From a virus: DNA of 62,046 nt. Under the pieces are notes generated by a model. The model had not been told where the DNA came from and did no database searches. It saw only the letters and a program-made list of their open reading frames with translations. This document shows positions 57,997-62,046 of this stretch, one piece after another. The first letter of the stretch is position 1; the number at the start of each line of letters is the position of its first letter. Position numbers and translations under genes: made by a program. The DNA lies in IMG/VR virus record IMGVR_UViG_3300009181_000079, positions 1-62,046 of that record. One strand, given 5' to 3'.

Positions 57997-58643
57997 AATC
58001 CCTTCTTGCCGTCCTCGCCCTCTCCCTCGCTGGTTGCTCATGGTTTTCGCACAAGGCGCGGCGCATCGAGGCACCGGACGCCACGGCGATTCACGTAGCA
58101 GCGGACCGGGCCGAGAAATCCACGGCATCAGCGGCGAAGGCATCGGCCAAGGCGGGCGAGCATCTTGCGAAAGCCAAAGCCCGGCACGGCGAGGCGATTG
58201 CCAGCCACAAGGCCGAAGAGAACCATATTACCGACGCCGAGAAAAAGGTAGCCGACTTACAGATGCGCGTGACGGTTGAGTTGCGCCCCGAAGTGGACGC
58301 GCTCGCCAACGACATCATGCAGCTACGCGCACAGCGCAGCACGACAAACGCCGCGCTGCTCGATACAGGAATGGAGGTCGGCGAGGCAACAGTCGCGTCG
58401 GCGGAATCATTGGCAGCATCGAATGTGGCGAAGGCTGAACAGGAAGCCATTCGCACGAAGCACTCTCCCGAATACGAGGGGAAGGTGAAGGAGATCGTCG
58501 CCAAGGCCAACGCCACGGAGATCGCCTATGCAAAGGCCGACGCAGAGAGATTGAAACTGCTCGGCCAAAAGACGGCGCTCATTTCGATTGCCGTTCTCTC
58601 AGTAATCGCAGGTCTGGTGCTGAAGTTCTACAAACCGCTATGA
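57993..58643 (+). CDS. Lipoprotein with a C-terminal membrane anchor
   Basis: 216 residues, TTG start overlapping the previous stop. The N-terminus has a lipobox (LALSLAGC, C15), indicating lipid attachment. The middle is a long Ala/Lys/Glu coiled coil (about 35-180) and the C-terminus has a hydrophobic helix (TALISIAVLSVIAGLVLKF, about 193-211). Anchoring at both ends would span the periplasm, as for unimolecular spanins in Gram-negative phages. Spanin is a good guess from topology, not proven. Confidence 0.55.
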   Translation: MKSLLAVLALSLAGCSWFSHKARRIEAPDATAIHVAADRAEKSTASAAKASAKAGEHLAKAKARHGEAIASHKAEENHITDAEKKVADLQMRVTVELRPEVDALANDIMQLRAQRSTTNAALLDTGMEVGEATVASAESLAASNVAKAEQEAIRTKHSPEYEGKVKEIVAKANATEIAYAKADAERLKLLGQKTALISIAVLSVIAGLVLKFYKPL

Positions 58644-59023
58644 ACTTCATCACCAAGTTTCTAAAGACGCTGCTCGCCAACTTCACATCGCGGAAGTTCT
58701 TGATGACGCTGTTTGCGCTATGGGTGGAGTGGATGATCTTCTGGGCGGTTGTCGCATCGCTATACACGCTGAAAGACCCCGCACAAATCGCGGCGTTCGT
58801 CAGTATCACGCAACATTTCCAGTGGACGATTGCGACTATCTTACTCGCGTATCTCGGCGTGCAGACAGCAGCCAATTTTAGCAACGCAGCGGCGAGCACC
58901 ATGCAGAACCTCGTGAGCACAGCCTCAACCTTCACTAAAAGCGAGACGAAACACATCGAGGTCATCGTGGATGAAAGTAAGCCAAACTCCAACCTGCGCC
59001 ACCAGAAGGACGACGAAGAATGA
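58640..59023 (+). CDS. Candidate holin
   Basis: 127 residues. Two predicted membrane helices: LMTLFALWVEWMIFWAVVAS (about 21-40) and FQWTIATILLAYLGVQTAAN (about 60-79), with a charged, acidic C-terminus (KHIEVIVDESKPN). Size, topology and position directly before the hydrolase gene fit a class II-like holin. Overlaps the hydrolase gene by ATGA. Confidence 0.6.
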   Translation: MNFITKFLKTLLANFTSRKFLMTLFALWVEWMIFWAVVASLYTLKDPAQIAAFVSITQHFQWTIATILLAYLGVQTAANFSNAAASTMQNLVSTASTFTKSETKHIEVIVDESKPNSNLRHQKDDEE

Positions 59024-59622
59024 GAATCCCGCTTCCATCACAAAACCCTGACGGGTCCTACACCACGCCACGGGCCGGCATGATGATCGACGGAGATGGA
59101 GCGCGAAACATCTACGCACCGCGAGGCTTTGGAAGCCCTCTCGACTTTATAGCCAACGCTGGAGAGCCAGGGAACTGGTATGGGATTGTCACAGATAACG
59201 GTAAGGCCAGCGGCAAGCCAGTGATTCAGAAGAAAGGCGATCCATTTCCAGGATACTACGTCTCTGCCACGTCTTACGAGTTCCCCGGTTTTTCTCGCGG
59301 AGATCCATATCGCTACGTGGACAGCGCCACGGTGCCCTACATCGTTCTCCCGTCGCACTGGCGGGCGGAAGCGCATGGCGTCGTGCTCGGCTGCAAGGCA
59401 CAAATTGAGGACACGCACACGGGCAACGTTATTGACTCGGTTGTGGCGGACTTTGGCCCTCGCGGAAAATTAGGAGAGGCCAGTATAGCGGCGGCGAATC
59501 TTTGCGGCGTGCGCTCTTCACCAAAAGACGGCGGAACTGCAGACTTGCGATTTCGTTACACGTTCTGGCCGGGAGTCGCGGCGGAAGTTCTCGGGGTGAA
59601 GTATGCGCTGATTGCGGCCTAG
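59020..59622 (+). CDS. GH75-like (chitosanase-type) hydrolase, putative endolysin
   Basis: 200 residues. It carries the GH75 hallmarks: YVDSATVPYIVLPSHW (about 99-114), GVVLGCKAQIEDTHTG and VVADFGPRGKLGEASI, with D144 and E153 spaced nine residues apart, as the catalytic Asp/Glu pair I recall for fungal GH75 chitosanase. The RSSPKDGG end of the domain also fits. No signal peptide. Being the last gene after the holin and lipoprotein, it is the best endolysin candidate. GH75 enzymes are usually fungal or bacterial chitosanases, so a phage lytic role would be unusual. Confidence 0.65.
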   Translation: MRIPLPSQNPDGSYTTPRAGMMIDGDGARNIYAPRGFGSPLDFIANAGEPGNWYGIVTDNGKASGKPVIQKKGDPFPGYYVSATSYEFPGFSRGDPYRYVDSATVPYIVLPSHWRAEAHGVVLGCKAQIEDTHTGNVIDSVVADFGPRGKLGEASIAAANLCGVRSSPKDGGTADLRFRYTFWPGVAAEVLGVKYALIAA

Positions 59623-59660
59623 CGAAGTAATTCTATTGACAGGCATTCCGGGCTCTGCTA
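59623..59660 (+). promoter_or_regulatory. TTGACA element before the regulatory gene
   Basis: 38-base gap with TTGACA at 59636-59641 and the GTG start at 59661. No Shine-Dalgarno site. The same TTGAC-to-start spacing recurs before several late genes. Confidence 0.35.
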
Positions 59661-60374
59661 GTGGCCGACTTCGTGCAAAACCTACCTGGCGAATCCAACT
59701 ACGAGGCTAAACAACAGGCGCACAGCGCTGAGTATCGTAAGGAGTGGGAGAAGGCACCGGAGTCGTGGAAGAAGAAAGTGGCTGAACTGGGCCTCAGCCC
59801 TGAAACTGAAACGATGTCCGCTGCTGTGGAGATCCACGAGGGATCAGCGACCATGAGCTACGCGCCTGACATGGCGGCTACCATCGATACCCACCTGGAT
59901 CTGATCATCGAGACCATAGGGTTCAAGTATGAGCCGATCATCAGGAAGACAGCGGAGATGTTGATGATGCCGATGGCTAGGGAGATTGAGATGGAGAGAG
60001 GGATGATGCTGGGGCGTGTAACAGGATTTATTTTGAAGGCGGACAAGAGGAATGCGCTGGCGAGGGTTCATCAGATTTTACACGCGATACCAAGGCTCGC
60101 AGCAGCCAACGGTTTTCCAACGATGAGAGCGAGCGCGAGGGAGTGTGGATGCTCGGTGGAGTGGATCAAGAGGGGCAGAGATGAGTGTTGCACAGCTCTT
60201 CAAATTCCGATACCAGCCGAGGGACAAAAGAGCGCCATCGCAAAGGTCCGCTACAAAATGAAAGCCAAGATGGACCACTGGCGCCTACGTAAATTCAAAC
60301 CAACACCAACCGAACCATGCAAACCAATCCAACCGACTTCACTATTGAATTTTCCAACACCAGCATTACCCTGA
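59661..60374 (+). CDS. HTH-containing regulatory protein
   Basis: 237 residues, GTG start behind the TTGACA element. Helical. A candidate helix-turn-helix lies in ASARECGCSVEWIKRGRDE (about 157-175), followed by a basic region (KSAIAKVRYKMKAKMDHWRLRKFK). This suggests a DNA-binding regulator. The last 58 bases overlap the next gene in another frame. Not recognised by family. Confidence 0.5.
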   Translation: MADFVQNLPGESNYEAKQQAHSAEYRKEWEKAPESWKKKVAELGLSPETETMSAAVEIHEGSATMSYAPDMAATIDTHLDLIIETIGFKYEPIIRKTAEMLMMPMAREIEMERGMMLGRVTGFILKADKRNALARVHQILHAIPRLAAANGFPTMRASARECGCSVEWIKRGRDECCTALQIPIPAEGQKSAIAKVRYKMKAKMDHWRLRKFKPTPTEPCKPIQPTSLLNFPTPALP

Positions 60375-60967
60375 CGGATCAGGGCGTCGTCCTTAAAGAC
60401 GACATGAGCTACGAGGAGTGGCACGAGGGGCTGCGCATCTTCAAGTGGGGCAAGGAGCGGATGGATCTCGGCTTTGCTGGATACCTCAAGTTTGGTGATC
60501 TGAAGTTCGGCAAAGAGAAGGTTGGCGCTTCATTGGGACAGCTTGAATTTGACCTTGGAGATGTCACCACGGCCATGTATGTGAATACCATTCCCGAAAC
60601 CCTTCGTAAAGACAACCTCAGCACCGGGCATTACGTGGTGCTGGCCAGGTCCGGCATCACTCCCAAGCAGATGGAGAAGTGGTCTGAAATTGCCAGCGAG
60701 CAGAAGCTCAGTCCTTCGCAGCTCAAGGCATCCATTCAGCATGGGGAGGTGATTGATCCTTCTGTGGTGAAACAGCAGACACATGGGATTCTCACCATCC
60801 ACGGCATCAGCCAGGAGTTTGATGTCTGGATGAGGCGTGTGGGCGGGAAGGATGGGATCGGTAAGATGTCCGATGAGGCTCGTGAAGAGATTGCCGGCGA
60901 GCTGGAGAAATTCGCCGAGCTCTACGAGTTTGTTGCTGAGTCCCTCAGTCAGATACCCTCAGCGTAA
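60317..60967 (+). CDS. LmbU-like regulatory protein
   Basis: 216 residues. The stretch MSYEEWHEGLRIFKWGKERM ... LKFGKEKVGASLGQLEFDLG ... YVVLARSGITPKQMEKWSEI ... KLSPSQLKASI follows the order of LmbU-type regulators: a SYEEW opening, a middle YGE/FGKEK segment and an LSF-hH-vA-L-peeq helix. Such proteins act as DNA-binding regulators in phages and actinobacteria. It overlaps the previous gene by 58 bases behind an ACCAACCGAACC leader. Confidence 0.55.
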   Translation: MQTNPTDFTIEFSNTSITLTDQGVVLKDDMSYEEWHEGLRIFKWGKERMDLGFAGYLKFGDLKFGKEKVGASLGQLEFDLGDVTTAMYVNTIPETLRKDNLSTGHYVVLARSGITPKQMEKWSEIASEQKLSPSQLKASIQHGEVIDPSVVKQQTHGILTIHGISQEFDVWMRRVGGKDGIGKMSDEAREEIAGELEKFAELYEFVAESLSQIPSA

Positions 60968-61125
60968 GAAAACGCTGCCACGAGGCGCACAGGTGGCTTC
61001 TCAAGCCTTTCAAAGAACTCGCGCGACCTCCGCTCCAGCTCCTCGAACTCTGCTTCCATCCGGGCAGCCTCGATATGCTTGAGCTCTTCCTCAAGGGTCA
61101 ATTCGGCTTCGGGTTTGTTTGGCAT
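60949..61125 (-). CDS. Small highly charged divergent protein
   Basis: 58 residues from the ATG at 61125, reading away from the initiator-like gene. Composition is typical of a charged helix (LTLEEELKHIEAARMEAEFEE), possibly a coiled coil. It overlaps the end of the LmbU-like gene by 19 bases. The TTGTAAAC repeats lie in the 97-base gap between it and the divergent gene at 61222. Confidence 0.45.
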   Translation of the reverse strand: MPNKPEAELTLEEELKHIEAARMEAEFEELERRSREFFERLEKPPVRLVAAFSYAEGI

Positions 61126-61139
61126 GAGGGGTGCGCTAC

Positions 61140-61204
61140 TGTAAACGCCGGTAAAGGTCAACAGGAAATTTGTAAACAATGTCTTGACCTGTAAACTTGT
61201 AAAC
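61140..61204. repeat. TTGTAAAC repeats: candidate initiator or repressor sites
   Basis: Four (T)TGTAAAC units: 61140-61146, 61170-61177, 61190-61196 and 61197-61204, all in the same orientation. Two further copies lie at 61589-61595 and 61598-61605, across the stop of the initiator-like gene. The inverted pair AGGTCAA (61156-61162) and TTGACCT (61184-61190) lies among them. A TTGACC at 61184-61189 could be a -35 overlapped by the repeats. This is the usual layout of iterons at a replication origin and of operators that repress an initiator gene. Confidence 0.55.
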
Positions 61205-61221
61205 ATTAACAAGGGGGTCCT

Positions 61222-61593
61222 ATGTATGCAAAACTGATGGAGAGAATCACTGAGTCCTCACTGATGGAGGAAGAAGTCATGGTGCGCTATGTATTCATGA
61301 TGATGATGGCGATCGCAGACCCGCATGGGTATGTGATAGGAACCGACGTGGCGATTGCGAGGCGACTCAACATTGCCGTGAAGGACTTGACCAGAGCGAT
61401 TGAACGCTTGATGGAGCCAGATCCAGACTCCAACTCGGAGGAGAAAGAAGGAAGGCGGGTCGTCGCTTCTGATGTTGAGAGGGGATACCTCTTGGTGAAC
61501 TACTGCAAATACAGGGACATGAAAGACGAGACTGGCCGGCGTGAATACATGAAGAACTACATGCGCCAGCGTAGGGCTAAGCAGCCCGTGTAA
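61222..61593 (+). CDS. Replication-initiator-like wHTH protein (probably truncated)
   Basis: 123 residues. It matches a common phage pattern: MYAKLMERITESSL, VRYVFMMMMAIADPHG, GTDVAIARRLNIAVKDLTRA (winged-helix recognition region, about 43-62), a PDPDSNSEEKEGRR hinge, YLLVNYCKYRDMKDETGRR and a basic end. Related proteins are usually longer, with a DnaD/initiator C-terminal part. Here a stop interrupts at 61591-61593 just where the VNTCK-type tail should begin, and in-frame remnants of that tail follow. The preceding leader is AACAAGGGGGTCCT, with a Shine-Dalgarno-like GGGGG. Confidence 0.6.
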   Translation: MYAKLMERITESSLMEEEVMVRYVFMMMMAIADPHGYVIGTDVAIARRLNIAVKDLTRAIERLMEPDPDSNSEEKEGRRVVASDVERGYLLVNYCKYRDMKDETGRREYMKNYMRQRRAKQPV

Positions 61594-61842
61594 ACACTTG
61601 TAAACTTTTGTTAGCCTAAGAAGATGTATATGCAGATGCAGCAGTAAAAGAAGATCAGATAGAGGAGATAGAGAGGTGCAGGAGGGAAAGAGGATAAACT
61701 CGACTTTCTTCCCATCAACAACCCAAAGACCTTTCAGATCTCAGTGCTTGATCCATTCAAAGAACACTCCCCAGCCCCTCTCGAAACATTCCAAAACATT
61801 TTTCTGGACATCTTCCGAGCAGCGTATAGAAAGGGCGCCTGA
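61594..61842 (+). pseudogene. Decayed 3' part of the initiator-like gene
   Basis: Downstream sequence reads as protein in pieces. 61590-61616 reads VNTCKLLLA, then a stop; 61620-61700 reads EDVYADAAVKEDQIEEIERC in the same frame, then a stop. From 61672, in the frame of the upstream gene, KLDFLPINNPKTFQISVLDP and DIFRAAYRKGA follow to a TGA at 61840. A base change or small indel at each break would restore one long protein. Three interruptions in about 110 bases argue for a pseudogene or truncated gene, though assembly errors are possible. Confidence 0.45.
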
Positions 61843-61867
61843 ACCAAACCGATATGAACGAAATATT

Positions 61868-62046
61868 ATGACCACCACCGAACACCTATCACTCATCGAG
61901 GCGAGTTGTAAATTTCACGTAGGCGGCGTGTATCCTCCGCTGGTTATTGCTGGCTGGAAAAGCACGCTGGCGGCAGTCGCATGGGCGCAAATCCTACTCG
62001 ACTGCACGAACGAATTAGACGCTGGCGAACAGCGTATGATTAACGA
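61868..62046 (+). CDS. Partial small protein running off the right end
   Basis: An ATG at 61868 opens a frame to the end of the window (59 codons plus two bases). The peptide is mixed alpha/beta: FHVGGVYPPLVIAGWKSTL, then AQILLDCTNELDAGEQRMI. It continues in frame from base 1 to a stop at 47-49 if the ends join. The start follows an AACGAAATATT stretch without a Shine-Dalgarno site. Not recognised. Confidence 0.45.
   Translation, partial: MTTTEHLSLIEASCKFHVGGVYPPLVIAGWKSTLAAVAWAQILLDCTNELDAGEQRMIN

Noticed and set aside
1-62046. Integrase, excisionase, CRISPR array or insertion sequence
   Set aside because: No tyrosine or serine recombinase motif, no regularly spaced repeats and no transposase were found on either strand.

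Overview
The window looks like a complete or nearly complete genome of a tailed, siphovirus-like phage. It has a lambda-type terminase, a gpW-like joiner, a lambda-type portal, a prohead protease, a decoration protein, a major capsid protein, a 1008-residue tape measure, tail fibres and a lysis cassette. I see no integrase, rRNA, convincing tRNA, insertion sequence or CRISPR array. The host is not stated in the sequence. Many late genes start behind A/C-rich leaders without a Shine-Dalgarno site, and the putative lytic enzyme is GH75-like. Both would fit a host outside the Proteobacteria and Firmicutes, possibly a Verrucomicrobiota-type bacterium, but this is weak inference. The last open reading frame runs off the right end and reads on in frame from base 1 to a stop at 47-49, so the molecule is probably circular or circularly permuted.

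Layout. (1) 104-2571, rightward: small and large terminase subunits. (2) 2742-12768, rightward: recombination and replication genes, tightly overlapped. They include a DUF1351-like coiled-coil protein, a RecT-like annealing protein, a DnaB-like helicase, a KH-domain protein, a SWIM zinc-finger protein, a RecU-like nuclease, a ParB-like protein and an HNH protein. The block ends at a strong bidirectional hairpin terminator at 12863-12900. (3) 30411 to 12908, leftward: about 40 small, mostly unrecognised genes joined by ATGA, GTGA or TAATG overlaps. Among them is a cassette with an AAA+ ATPase of Ycf46-like layout and permuted motif order, DUF1257- and DUF2997-like small proteins, and a DUF3150-like protein. 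(4) 30500-31195: an ORF-poor stretch full of nested inverted repeats, a candidate large structured RNA read leftward. (5) 31267-44505, rightward: gpW-like protein, portal, three glycine-zipper-rich virion proteins of 1460, 447 and 641 residues, prohead protease-scaffold, decoration protein and major capsid protein, ending at a hairpin terminator. (6) 44590-57327: tail genes. (7) 57337-59622: lysis cassette with membrane and lipoprotein genes and a GH75-like hydrolase. (8) 59661-62046 and 1-49: regulatory and replication-initiation region with TTGTAAAC repeats around a broken initiator-like gene.

How the parts work together: the rightward early genes would replicate and recombine the DNA, with the 61-kb region as candidate origin. 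The leftward block would be host takeover and accessory genes, probably including an AAA+ remodelling machine. Structural genes are split, with terminase about 28.7 kb from the portal on the linear map. The strongest undescribed-looking signals are a recurrent short peptide (SAR-x2-L-x2-I-[R/E/Q]-F) scattered through the portal, the large glycine-zipper proteins and the prohead protease; the structured RNA at 30.5-31.2 kb; and the permuted AAA+ cassette.
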